Source: CAYRVX01 sp964642165
GTDB taxonomy: Bacteria > Planctomycetota > Phycisphaerae > SM23-33
DNA: 63,392 nucleotides
Assembly (NCBI GenBank): GCA_964642165.1
Contig: CAZXOC010000006.1
Coordinates: forward strand, 1-63,392
Direction: 5' to 3'
Shown here piece by piece: positions 8,929 through 17,401 of this stretch. Both the position numbers and the translations under genes were made by a program. Each line of letters begins with the position of its first letter. Position 1 is the stretch's first letter. Below the pieces are notes generated by a model that saw nothing but the letters and a program-made list of their open reading frames with translations, searched no databases and was not told where the DNA came from.

Positions 8929-9434
8929 CCTGTGGCAGGGCCGGTTCGCGTCGTTCGTCATGGACGAGCCGTACCTGCTGTCCGCGACGCGGTACGTCGA
9001 GCGGAACCCCGTCCGTGCCCGCCTGGCCCGCCGCCCGGAGGACTGGCCGTACTCCAGCGCCGCCGCGCACGTGGCCGAGCAGGGCGACGGCCTGGCCGAA
9101 GGCGACTGGCTGCGGGAGCTGACCGCCGGCTGGGTGTGCACGTGGGGGCAATGGATCGCGAAGCCGGACGACGCGGCCGTCGGCAAGCGGTTCACCCGCC
9201 ACGAGGCCACGGGCCGCCCGCTTGACGAGCGGCCGCTGCCGGCGCGCCTCACCGCCCTGCTCGGCCCCGACCTGGTCCCCCAAGAAGCCCGGCCGAAGGC
9301 CGAAACGAAAGGCGAAGCAGGTATGGCGTCGCCCGATAGGCGCCCGGCAGCGGCTCGCCCTGGACCGTCCCGCGGAACGCGACCCGCGGGCGCGCCCTCC
9401 GCACGCCGGGGTCCACGCGGGCGGGGTTCGACGG

Positions 9435-9440
9435 TATAAT
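9435..9440 (+). promoter_or_regulatory. Candidate -10 element of the WD40 gene
   Basis: A perfect TATAAT stands out in this GC-rich sequence, 160 bases before the WD40 start. I see no good -35 element at 16-18 bases upstream. Confidence 0.35.
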
Positions 9441-9599
9441 GGCCCCTGTCGGCAGGGCATCGAGGCCCGGCTGTCGGCGAGAGGCGGTTCGCAGAGGTCC
9501 ACCGATCCGCCATGGGTTCGTCGGCCATCTCGAGCTGGGCGCTTCGCTCTGCGGTGTGCTCGCGACGCCGGCGATGCGCCGGTCGAGAGGATGGGTCAC

Positions 9600-11822
9600 A
9601 TGTCATCGTTCCGGAAGGGTCAAGCCGTTGCAGCCGGCGCTGTGCTGAGTTGGCTTCTCGTCGTGTCGGCCGGCGCCGCGCCGCGAGCCGGGAAGCTGCC
9701 CGCGGGACAGCCCGCCCCGGCGGTCGAGGGCGTCGACCGGGACCTGCTGCTGGTCGGCAGGACGGGCAAGATCAACGGCGTGCAGAGCTGGACGCTGGAG
9801 ACCCGCCGGTTCCGCGCGGGCCTGAACGCCCTTGCCTTCAGCCGGGACAGCCGCCGCCTCGCCGTCGCGGGAGATGCCGGAACCATCCGCATCCTGGAAG
9901 CGGAGACGGGCAAGCTCCAGGGGATCGTGATCGGCCACGCCGGCAGCATACGGGCCCTGGCGTTCCTGCCGGACGGCAAGACGCTCGCCTCCGTGTCCAG
10001 GGACCGGACGGTCCGGTTCTGGGAGGCGGCCACGGGCAAGTACCTCCGCAAGATGTCGATCGCGCCCGGCGTCCATGCGGCGGCGTTCTCGCCGGATGCC
10101 GCGTACCTGGCCACGGTCGGCGCCAACGGCGATGCGCGCCTGTGGGACGTCTCGAAGGGCAGGGCGATGGGCGTCCTGAAGGGGCATACGGGGGACGTCG
10201 AGACCGTGGCGTGGTCGCCGGACGGCAGGTGGATTGCTACGGGCGCGGCCGACGCCAAGGCGATGGTCTGGAGCGCCTCAACGCGTAAGCAGCTCGCCGT
10301 GATCGACCGCGGTCTCAGACGTGTCGGCGCGGTGTCGTGGTCGCCGGACAGCAAGACGCTGGCCTTCACCGGTGGGAGCGATGGTGGGCTTTTCCTGTGG
10401 GACCTGACGACGAAGAAGGTCCTCCGCTCGATCAAGGAGAATGTCTACCGATCAAACATCGCAACCTGGTCACCGGACGGCCAAGAGCTGGCCTGTCAGG
10501 GAGACTCCGGCAAGGCCTACATCTGGGATGCGAAGTCGTGGCAGCACACGCGGGAGTTCGTCTCTCGGGCGACAGGGCACTCTGGCGACGTCAGTGGGGC
10601 GGCCTGGTCGCCGGACGGCCAGCACTTGGCGTTCTGCTCCAGCACGCTCGGGAACTGCAAGCTACAGGTGGAGCTCTCGGTGTGCGCCGTGGCCACCGGG
10701 AAGACGCTTTGGAAGCACTTCGATTCCCTCCATGTGATGAAGTTGGCGGCCATGTCGGCGGACGGACGGCGGCTTGCCTGTTCCTACTGGGGCGGGGGCT
10801 TCAGCTTTCACCTCTGGGACCTGACATCCGCCACGCTGAAGGCGACGGTCCCCCGCCTCAGCGACAGTCAGTACCTTGCGTGGTCACCCGACGGGGAGGT
10901 CCTCGCGGCGTGCGAGAAGGGAGGAGGGGTCTCCCTCTGGGATGCCGAGTGCCAGGGAAGGCTTCGGGAATGCGCGTTCCGGAACGCCGAGCATGCCGAC
11001 AAACAGGCGATTGGGCTGACCTGGTCGCCCGACGGCAAGAGGCTGGTCAGCGGCGCCGAGGGGGAAGAGCCCTCGATCTTCAGCAGCACCACCGGAAAGG
11101 AACTGGGCAGGCTGAAGGGCCACAGGGTCAGAGGTCGCTACGTGCTGGCCTGGTCTCCTGACGGCAAGATGATCGCCCTCGGCTTCGCTGGGGAGCGCCG
11201 CGTGGTCCTGTGGAGCGCCGCCACAGGGCGGTATCTCGGGGAGTTCAGGGGGCCCGGCGGCGACCAGCGAGGCCTGGCCTGGTCGGCGGACGGCAGGGAC
11301 CTGGTCTGCGGGGGGACCGACGGCAAGTGCGTCATCTGGCGCAGGGGGCGTCCCGGCGTGCTGCCGGGCACAACGGGGTGTCCCATCAAAGCCGTCGCCT
11401 GGTCCCCGGACGGTCAGACGATCGCCGCCGGCGAAGGCGACTCGCCCATGAACGGGCGTGCATCGGTCCTGCTGTGGAGCGCGAGGCGCGGCCGTTCGCT
11501 TCCGCCGCTCAGCGCTCACAGCGCGGGCATCCATTCCCTGGGCTGGTCCCGGGATGGCAAGCTGCTATTCTCGGCGTGTGGGCTGACCGCCCGCCTCTGG
11601 AACGTCCCCGACCGCCGGCTCGTCATGACGATTCTGCCGACAGGGCCATCCACGGGTCTGGTCTTCGGCGGCGGCGGGCACTTCCGTGCGAGCGGCAAGT
11701 TCGATCCCGAGAAGGACGTCGTGTACGTAGCCGTCACGGCGGACGGCCAGGAGACGTTCACTCCCGCCGAGTTCGAGCGGCGCTTCGAATGGAGAAACGA
11801 GCCCGCCAAGGTCGCCCGCTGA
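9600..11822 (+). CDS. Exported WD40-repeat beta-propeller protein
   Basis: Predicted 740 aa. A signal peptide (hydrophobic core AVAAGAVLSWLLVVSAGAA, residues ~9-27) is followed by about 14 WD40-type repeats from residue ~75 to ~690. Most contain the signature W-S-P-D-G (for example TVAWSPDGRWIATGAADA) and end in WD-like dipeptides such as LWDV and LWDL, enough for two seven-bladed propellers. The last ~50 residues (GKFDPEKDVVYVAVTADGQ, then FTPAEFERRFEWRN) resemble tails of planctomycetal WD40 proteins. ATG 9600 is preferred over the in-frame ATG at 9591 because GAGAGG then lies nine bases upstream. It is probably a periplasmic scaffold; partners are unknown. Confidence 0.85.
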   Translation: MSSFRKGQAVAAGAVLSWLLVVSAGAAPRAGKLPAGQPAPAVEGVDRDLLLVGRTGKINGVQSWTLETRRFRAGLNALAFSRDSRRLAVAGDAGTIRILEAETGKLQGIVIGHAGSIRALAFLPDGKTLASVSRDRTVRFWEAATGKYLRKMSIAPGVHAAAFSPDAAYLATVGANGDARLWDVSKGRAMGVLKGHTGDVETVAWSPDGRWIATGAADAKAMVWSASTRKQLAVIDRGLRRVGAVSWSPDSKTLAFTGGSDGGLFLWDLTTKKVLRSIKENVYRSNIATWSPDGQELACQGDSGKAYIWDAKSWQHTREFVSRATGHSGDVSGAAWSPDGQHLAFCSSTLGNCKLQVELSVCAVATGKTLWKHFDSLHVMKLAAMSADGRRLACSYWGGGFSFHLWDLTSATLKATVPRLSDSQYLAWSPDGEVLAACEKGGGVSLWDAECQGRLRECAFRNAEHADKQAIGLTWSPDGKRLVSGAEGEEPSIFSSTTGKELGRLKGHRVRGRYVLAWSPDGKMIALGFAGERRVVLWSAATGRYLGEFRGPGGDQRGLAWSADGRDLVCGGTDGKCVIWRRGRPGVLPGTTGCPIKAVAWSPDGQTIAAGEGDSPMNGRASVLLWSARRGRSLPPLSAHSAGIHSLGWSRDGKLLFSACGLTARLWNVPDRRLVMTILPTGPSTGLVFGGGGHFRASGKFDPEKDVVYVAVTADGQETFTPAEFERRFEWRNEPAKVAR

Positions 11823-11849
11823 AGCCGGGCGGCTCTCGGCGGCGGTCGA

Positions 11850-12907
11850 TCACTCGGTGAGGCTCTCGCCTCGCCGTCCCGCCTGGTAGAGGGCCCCGAT
11901 CTCCTGGGGGCTCAACGCCCGGTCGAACAGGGCGACCTCGTCGATCGCGCCGGCGAAGTGCCAGGACCCCCGCGCCGTCTCGCCGAGTACGATCGGCAGG
12001 TCCCGGTAGCCCAGGGCCCCGGCCGCGGGAAACTCGGCGACGCGGGCGCCGTCGACGTAGTGGGCCTGGCGGTTGGCCTGGGCGTCGTAGACGCCCACGA
12101 GGTGGTGCCAGGCGTCGTCGGCAACGCCGCGGGAGTCGCGCGGGGCGCCGGACCTGCCGAAGCGCAGCCGCCCTTCCTCGACCAGGCCGAACACGAAGCA
12201 GCCGTCCCGCTGCGAGGCGTGCCGGCAGAGGACGCTGCCGCGCCGCGACGAGGTCTTCACCCAGGCCGCCGCGGTCAGGGCGCTGCGCCGCCGTAGGCCT
12301 CGCGACGGCAGGATCTCCACGCGGTCGCGGCCCTCGCCCAGGCGGATCGCCTGGCCGGCCCGGCCCGGCACGACCTGTCCCCCGTGGAGGAGCCCGTGGC
12401 GGCCCGAGCCGCTCAGGTCGCGCGCGTAGGTCCTGCCCAGCCGCCGGACGATCGTGGGCTTGTCGAACGTCAGGACGAGCACCGCCCCGTCGGGCAGGGC
12501 GCCGCGGGGTGCGGCCCGGGTGCTCGGCGGCGTCCGCTCGCCGGGACCGCCGTCGACCAGGCGGGCCTCGGGGCCGTCGAAGACGCGAAGCCGCTTGACC
12601 TGCATGTGGGTCTGCGGGCCCCAGACGGTCAGGCCCACGTGGCCGGGCCCGAGGAGGCGCCCCCTGGCCGTCAAGACGGTCCGCCCGTCCAGGTCGAAGC
12701 GCGCCCGGTGGGCGTCGACGACCACGACGGCGCGGTGCAGCTTCTCGGGGGCGACCCCGTACTTTCCGCGCGGGCACCTCAGGCCGGCAATGTGGTTGTG
12801 GCGGACGTGGGGCTCGTCCGGGACGTGGAAGGGGAGTCGCACGGAGCGCCCGCGGCCGACGTGCCCGAACACGAGGGCGGCTCGCCCGACGCCCGTATGC
12901 CGGAAGA
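11850..12907 (-). CDS. LamG/concanavalin A-like domain protein (3' part, 5' end in assembly gap)
   Basis: About 350 codons up to the N run. The C-terminal ~210 residues are a LamG-type (Laminin_G_3) jelly roll: DLSGSGRHGLLHGG, then LTAAAWVKTSSRRGSVLCR, DDAWHHLVGVYDAQANRQAHY, FAGAIDEVALFDRALSPQEI and a terminal ALYQAGR. The segment nearer the gap (VVVVDAHRARFDLDGRTVL) looks like another beta-sandwich. It reads in a different frame from the transglutaminase piece across the gap, but the N run has arbitrary length, so the two may be one large exported protein (transglutaminase, HEAT, LamG) or two adjacent genes. Confidence 0.75.
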
Positions 12908-13007
12908 NNNNNNNNNNNNNNNNNNNNNNNNNNNNNNNNNNNNNNNNNNNNNNNNNNNNNNNNNNNNNNNNNNNNNNNNNNNNNNNNNNNNNNNNNNNNN
13001 NNNNNNN
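12908..13007. other. Assembly gap of 100 N
   Basis: Exactly 100 undetermined bases, a placeholder length. The flanking sequences are not duplicates of each other, so real sequence is probably missing. Confidence 0.95.
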
Positions 13008-14182
13008 GCGGCCATCTCGTCGATCCGGCAGATGGCCTCCACGGCCTGCCGGCGCGAGTGGGGATCGTCCGACCAGAGAAGGTCCGCCAGGAACGGCACG
13101 CACAGCGGCCGGGCGATCCTGCCCAGGGCGGCTGCGGCGCCGGACGCCGAAGCCCTCTCCGAGAGCTTCGTCCGCGAGGCGATGCCCGCGACCTCATCGA
13201 AGACCCGCGCGGGCACGGGCTCGCACCAGAAGAACTCGCGGCTGGCGCGCGGCTTGACCTTGCCGTGCACCTTGGCCGTGTAGGCCCAGCGCAGCGGCGC
13301 CCGCTCGTCGCCGTCGCCGTGCCCGACAACCAGGCGATAGGGGCTCATCATGTAGTGGTGTCGCCCGGCGTAGCCGCGGAGCCGGAAGTCGATGTCGACC
13401 CAGCCGATCTTGTCGAGGAAGGCCTCGGTCCATCGGTGGTTGGCGTCGTCGAAGGAGCACCGGCCGTGGCGCGGCCAGGTCGTCCCGCCGATGTACCGGG
13501 CCGGAATCCCCCGGGCGCGACACAGCGCGATGAAGGCGTAGGCCAACTCGCTGCACGAGCCGGTGCCGCGCCGCAGGACCGTCTCGGCGTTGTCCCACGC
13601 CCCCACCATCTCGTAGCGGACGGTCTTGTTGATGTGGTCGCAGATCGCCTGCACGGCCCGGCCCGGGGGCATGTCCGCCGGCCCGATCGCCGCGGCGGCC
13701 TCGCGAATGAACGGGGAGTTGACGCCGTACAGGGGCTTGTCCAGCAGGTACAGGCGCCGCTTGGCGGCGTCGAGCTTCCCCCGGCCGGGCTCGGGCGGCT
13801 TGTCCAGGTAGGTCCTCGTGCGATAGGTCGTCACCCGCGCCATCCAGCGCACGATGCGGTGCTGCCCCTTCGCGATGCGCCCCACGTGGAAGTGCGCCAG
13901 CCGCCGGCCGTGCTCGTCCGTGGTGACCTCCGTCGGCTTCGGCTGGAACCGCAGCGCGTGGATTCGCTGCCGGGGCTCGTCCTGGGGCAGGGGGAACCAG
14001 CAGTGGACGTCCTCGGCCGCGCGGTCCCGCGGCGCCGTCAGCCGATACGTCGCGACGACGCACCGGTCGGTCGGGTCCGACAACACGACGTTGGCCGGAA
14101 CGCGCACCTGCCCGTGAGCCCCGGGCGCCCACGCCAGGGACAGGGCGGCCGCCGGCCAGAGAAGCCAGGTCCGTCGCGACAC
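13008..14182 (-). CDS. Exported transglutaminase-like protein (3' end in assembly gap)
   Basis: 391 codons before the gap. The start is GTG at 14182: AGGAGG lies five bases upstream, and it directly gives a signal peptide (TWLLWPAAALSLAWAPGAHG). The transglutaminase-like catalytic triad is visible: Cys210 in GTGSCSELAY, His249 in DDANHRWTEAF and Asp263/265 in WVDIDF. Such domains act as cysteine peptidases or amidases as well as crosslinkers. The N-terminal ~130 residues look like a beta-sandwich. The last ~50 residues before the gap form a HEAT-like helical pair (PLCVPFLADLLWSDDPHSRR). A sigma-70-type promoter lies at 14273-14301. The LamG piece on the other side of the gap may be its C-terminus. 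Confidence 0.8.
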
Positions 14183-14272
14183 GATGCCTCCTCCCTGCAA
14201 CGGCCGCACGAGCGTGCCCGCCCCTCGCCCGGGCGAGGCGCGATCGCCGACGGCGCGGCCGGGCGGCCAGTC

Positions 14273-14301
14273 ATGCTATCGGCGCCCCCGCGCGAACGCA
14301 A
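14273..14301 (-). promoter_or_regulatory. Sigma-70-type promoter for the transglutaminase gene
   Basis: Read on the minus strand: TTGCGT (14301-14296), a 17-base spacer, TAGCAT (14278-14273). The GTG start is about 90 bases further on. Confidence 0.55.
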
Positions 14302-14487
14302 TCGCCCGCGGATGCCGGGCGGCCGCCGATATCCGCCGTGTCCACATTGGCCGGGTGGGGCGTCCCCGACCGGGCTGTCGCCCGCTGACTGCCGCCGCCC
14401 GCGGCGTTGCTGTCCATTCTCCGGCATTCTCGCCGGAACGGGCGTCAGCTCGTCCCGCGCGGCCGGCACATAAGGGCGGAGGCCCCG

Positions 14488-14556
14488 GGCGGCGCAGCTC
14501 CGTGGGCAGGGCATCCCCGAAGGGGAAGGTCGCGGGTTCGAATCGCGCCGGCGATA
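14488..14556 (+). pseudogene. Degenerate tRNA-like sequence
   Basis: A D-arm (GCTC/GGGC around CGTGGGCA), an anticodon-like hairpin TCCCC-GAA-GGGGA and a T-arm with GGTTCGAATC occur in tRNA order. The acceptor arms GGCGGCG/CGGCGAT pair in only five of seven positions. The anticodon loop has three instead of seven bases, so no anticodon can be assigned. The surrounding sequence most resembles a tRNA-Gly(TCC) from memory. Probably a dead tRNA or remnant of an integration event. It lies in the 475-base space between the transglutaminase and HEAT-repeat genes, which otherwise holds only promoters. Confidence 0.4.
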
Positions 14557-14612
14557 TCAACCCATTCACACAGAGCAGGTCACGCTTGCCGGGCAACCGT
14601 CTATCCGATGCG

Positions 14613-14637
14613 GGAACTTCCGATCCTTTGCGGCGTC
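14613..14637 (+). promoter_or_regulatory. Candidate ECF-sigma-type promoter
   Basis: GGAAC (14613-14617), exactly 16 bases, CGTC (14634-14637), ending 20 bases before the ATG of the HEAT-repeat gene. It is the best-spaced of the three such sites in the window. Confidence 0.4.
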
Positions 14638-14657
14638 CTATCGCCAGAGGTGCGACT

Positions 14658-17297
14658 ATGGGCAAAGCGATGCGACGGACAGGGCTGATGACAGTGGTTC
14701 TGGCTCTCCCTGTCGTCGGGCTCATCGTTTGCGGCACCACCGCCACGAGCGGCGCCCAAGGCGTGGCGGCCAACGACACGCCCGCTGCCGACGCGGGGGC
14801 GCCGGCGGGGGGTCTGAGCGATCCCGAGTTGCACCGGCTGTGGGATCGGATCGGCCAGCAAGAACCCAGGGTCGCCTATGCCGCTGTGGCGAAGCTCTCC
14901 GGCGGCGGCGACCGGGCCGTGGCCATGCTGCGGCGGCGCATGGATCCGATCCTGCACAAGGCGGACAAGCGGGGGCTGAGGCGACTGATCGGCGAGCTTG
15001 ATCACGACCAATACAGCGTCCGCAACCGCACTTCCGAGCAACTCCGCATGATGGGACGGTCGGCGGCCCCGATCTTGCTCGCCGCCCTGCACAAGACGAG
15101 ATCACTTGAGGCACGCTGTCGGCTCCAGGCACTCGTGCGCGAAACCGAGAGCCTGACGCCGGCCACGCCGGCCAGGCGGAGGGTGATCCGCGGCGCGCGG
15201 GCGCTGGAACTGATCGGCACGAAGCAGGCGGCGGCCTTGCTGAAGGCCGTCAAGGCCTCGCAGGCCCGGCCCTACGTGAGGTGTTTCCACAAGGGCAAAT
15301 ATGCCGTCGAGGCGGGCTTCGTACCGGACCAGGTCGAGTACATCTGGGGCGAACCGATGTACGACTTCACGTTCGTCCTGACGAACGTGGGTGATGTCCC
15401 CGTCGGTCTCACCGACGGTCCGTTGACACACAACGGCAGCGGGCTCAGCCGGTACAGCTATTTCACAATCACGGCTGTGGGCGGGAATGGCAGGGCTGTT
15501 CCGGACCCCTGGGGCATGGACCCACGTGCCGGATATGGTAGCGGCCCCGTGTCGAGTCACATCATCCAGCCGGGCCAGACCTACACGAAGGCGCTGAGGG
15601 CAGGGAGCTACCTGACCTTTCCCGGCCCCGGCGAATACACGATCACGGGCGCTCGGGCGCCGTGGTCGATGCGGCCCGTCATCAAGGGCGTGACGAAGTC
15701 TGACCCGGTGATCACGACCACGTTCCGACTGACGATCCGGCCACGCAGCGAACAGGCGGTCAAGGAGCTGATCGCCCGGCTCGGCGCTGAGATGGCGTCT
15801 CCGGTTGCTGCCGCTGCCGGGTGCCGCAGCGCCGCGCGGACGCTCGCCGACCTGAAGAACAAGGCGTGCATGCCCCATCTGCTGGGGGGCCTCAAGATGT
15901 CCGACGCGGGTGTCCGCATCCACTGCCTGCGCGGCCTCTCGGAGCTGCAGGCCCCGTCCGTCGAGGCGGCGATCGCCAAGGAGTTGTCAGATCCCGACGC
16001 CAATGTCCGTCGAGCCGCTGTCGCGGCGCTCGGCCGGGTCGGATCGCCGACGGCTCTCAAGCTCGTCGTCAAGGCGCTGGGCGAAGAGCACGCTCGCGTG
16101 GTCGAGACGGCGGCCGGGATCCTGGCGGCTCGCGGACCGGAGGCGAAGGCGGCGGTTCCGCAACTGATCAGCGCCCTGCGGCGGATTCAGTGTGACGGTG
16201 CACGGCCGCACATTGTGCGGGCCCTGACCAACATTGGCGGGCCGTCGGTCGGCCCGTTGCTGCAGGCCATGACGGACGAGGACCCGAAGGTCCGCTCGTA
16301 TGCCTGTTCGGGCCTGGCGGCGATGAAGCGGCTGCCGAAGACGGCCGTGCCTGCGTTCGTGGCGGCGCTGAAGGACACGCAGGCCTCGGTGCGCCGGGAC
16401 GCGGCGCGGGTCCTGAGGCAGATTGCCGCGGACACGCCCGAAGCCCGTGCAGGCTTCCTTCGGCTACTCGAGGATGAGGATCGGGATGTGGGATGGGTTG
16501 CGTTCGACGCCCTCAGAGGGATCGATCCCCAGGCACACCTCGACCGGCAGATCCGGTTTCTCATTCGGCAGCTGGACGGCGGCAACCTGAGCCTCTCCCA
16601 GGCCAGGGCGGCAGGGCTGCTGGGGCAGATGGGGCCGCCGGCCAAGGCCGCCGTGCCTCCGCTTCGGGCGAACCTCAAGCATCGATACGCTGGGGTCGTC
16701 TTCAGCGCGTACAACGCATTGAACAAGATCCAGCCCGGACGTGCCGCCGAGCACCTGCCGTTCCTCATCGGGAAGCTGGAATGCGATCCAAAGACCACAC
16801 ACGACCCCGGCAATTTCCGGAGACAGGCGGCTACGGCGGTTCTGAACCTGGGCCGCGCGGGCGCCCCGGCCGCGGCGGCATTGGTCACGGCGCTGCGGAA
16901 CGAGAACAGAGACGTCGATTACTCCACGCACATAGCGAGTGTGCTGCTGGCCGTCGGCCCCCCCGAGGGGGACCGTGGGATCCCCGCGCTGCTGGCCATG
17001 CTGGCCGACGGCCGCAAGGGCATTCTGCGCTTGAACGCCGCTCACGTGCTGGCGAGGTTCGGCGCGCCGGACCGGGGCGTTCCGGTGCTCGTTGCCGGTC
17101 TGAAGGACAAGTCATGGTACACGCGAGCCGTCGCAGCCAAGGCGTTGGGGGACGTCGGCCCCGCTGCCAGGGGATCGCTGCCGGCGCTGGCCGAGGCCCT
17201 GGGGCGGGAGAAGGATGGTCGCACTCGCGGCGAGATGGAAACTGCCATCCGGAAGGTCCGACGGCCCGATCCCGCCACGCGGCCGGCGGCCGAATAG
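14658..17297 (+). CDS. Exported HEAT-repeat protein
   Basis: Predicted 879 aa. A signal peptide or anchor (LMTVVLALPVVGLIVCG, residues ~10-26) leads to an N-terminal HEAT segment (~40-200). A beta-rich central domain (~210-370, YDFTFVLTNVGDVPVGLTDG, then PGEYTITGARAPWS) resembles the intracellular proteinase inhibitor/BsuPI-like sandwich. About 500 residues of HEAT repeats follow, for example DPDANVRRAAVAALGRVGS and DTQASVRRDAARVLRQIA, with two-helix periodicity near 35 residues. HEAT solenoids mediate protein-protein contacts; no enzyme motif is seen. A second in-frame ATG (14670) would shorten the n-region only. It has no obvious operon partner; the downstream genes are convergent. Confidence 0.8.
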   Translation: MGKAMRRTGLMTVVLALPVVGLIVCGTTATSGAQGVAANDTPAADAGAPAGGLSDPELHRLWDRIGQQEPRVAYAAVAKLSGGGDRAVAMLRRRMDPILHKADKRGLRRLIGELDHDQYSVRNRTSEQLRMMGRSAAPILLAALHKTRSLEARCRLQALVRETESLTPATPARRRVIRGARALELIGTKQAAALLKAVKASQARPYVRCFHKGKYAVEAGFVPDQVEYIWGEPMYDFTFVLTNVGDVPVGLTDGPLTHNGSGLSRYSYFTITAVGGNGRAVPDPWGMDPRAGYGSGPVSSHIIQPGQTYTKALRAGSYLTFPGPGEYTITGARAPWSMRPVIKGVTKSDPVITTTFRLTIRPRSEQAVKELIARLGAEMASPVAAAAGCRSAARTLADLKNKACMPHLLGGLKMSDAGVRIHCLRGLSELQAPSVEAAIAKELSDPDANVRRAAVAALGRVGSPTALKLVVKALGEEHARVVETAAGILAARGPEAKAAVPQLISALRRIQCDGARPHIVRALTNIGGPSVGPLLQAMTDEDPKVRSYACSGLAAMKRLPKTAVPAFVAALKDTQASVRRDAARVLRQIAADTPEARAGFLRLLEDEDRDVGWVAFDALRGIDPQAHLDRQIRFLIRQLDGGNLSLSQARAAGLLGQMGPPAKAAVPPLRANLKHRYAGVVFSAYNALNKIQPGRAAEHLPFLIGKLECDPKTTHDPGNFRRQAATAVLNLGRAGAPAAAALVTALRNENRDVDYSTHIASVLLAVGPPEGDRGIPALLAMLADGRKGILRLNAAHVLARFGAPDRGVPVLVAGLKDKSWYTRAVAAKALGDVGPAARGSLPALAEALGREKDGRTRGEMETAIRKVRRPDPATRPAAE

Positions 17298-17340
17298 CGC
17301 CAGAAGCGAACCAAGAGGTCACGCAGCCAGCGGCCTAACG

Positions 17341-17371
17341 AAAAACAGGCGGCCGACCGGAGCCGACCGCC
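17341..17371 (-). terminator. Rho-independent terminator of the M56/BlaI operon
   Basis: On the minus strand GGCGGTCGGC, loop TCCG and GTCGGCCGCC form a ten-pair stem (three G-T pairs), followed by TGTTTTT. It lies about 30 bases after the M56 stop and could also stop the convergent HEAT transcript. Confidence 0.7.
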
Positions 17372-17401
17372 CGTCTATTCGTGGTGGTTGATGCGGATGA
17401 A

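Larger units (their letters stand above)
8576..9439 (+). pseudogene. REP-associated tyrosine transposase (RAYT), disrupted
   Basis: The start MARLARVVAPGWPHHVAQRG and the sequence RGNRRQKVFFSRGEY are typical of Y1-type RAYT transposases, as is the later GLWQGRFASFVMDEPYLL / RYVERNPVRARL, which holds the probable catalytic Tyr. The family normally has YCLMPNHVHL (the HUH metal site). Here the frame runs MPN and then into an insert (8755-8785, 31 bases). The expected continuation, HLVVVPSTAEGLRRGIGEA, appears in the +1 frame until a second insert (8897-8928, 32 bases) restores the first frame. The inserts total 63 bases, so the ORF stays open through codon 287, but the HUH motif is destroyed and ~35 codons are mistranslated. 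The C-terminal ~90 residues are a low-complexity tail. Confidence 0.8.
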
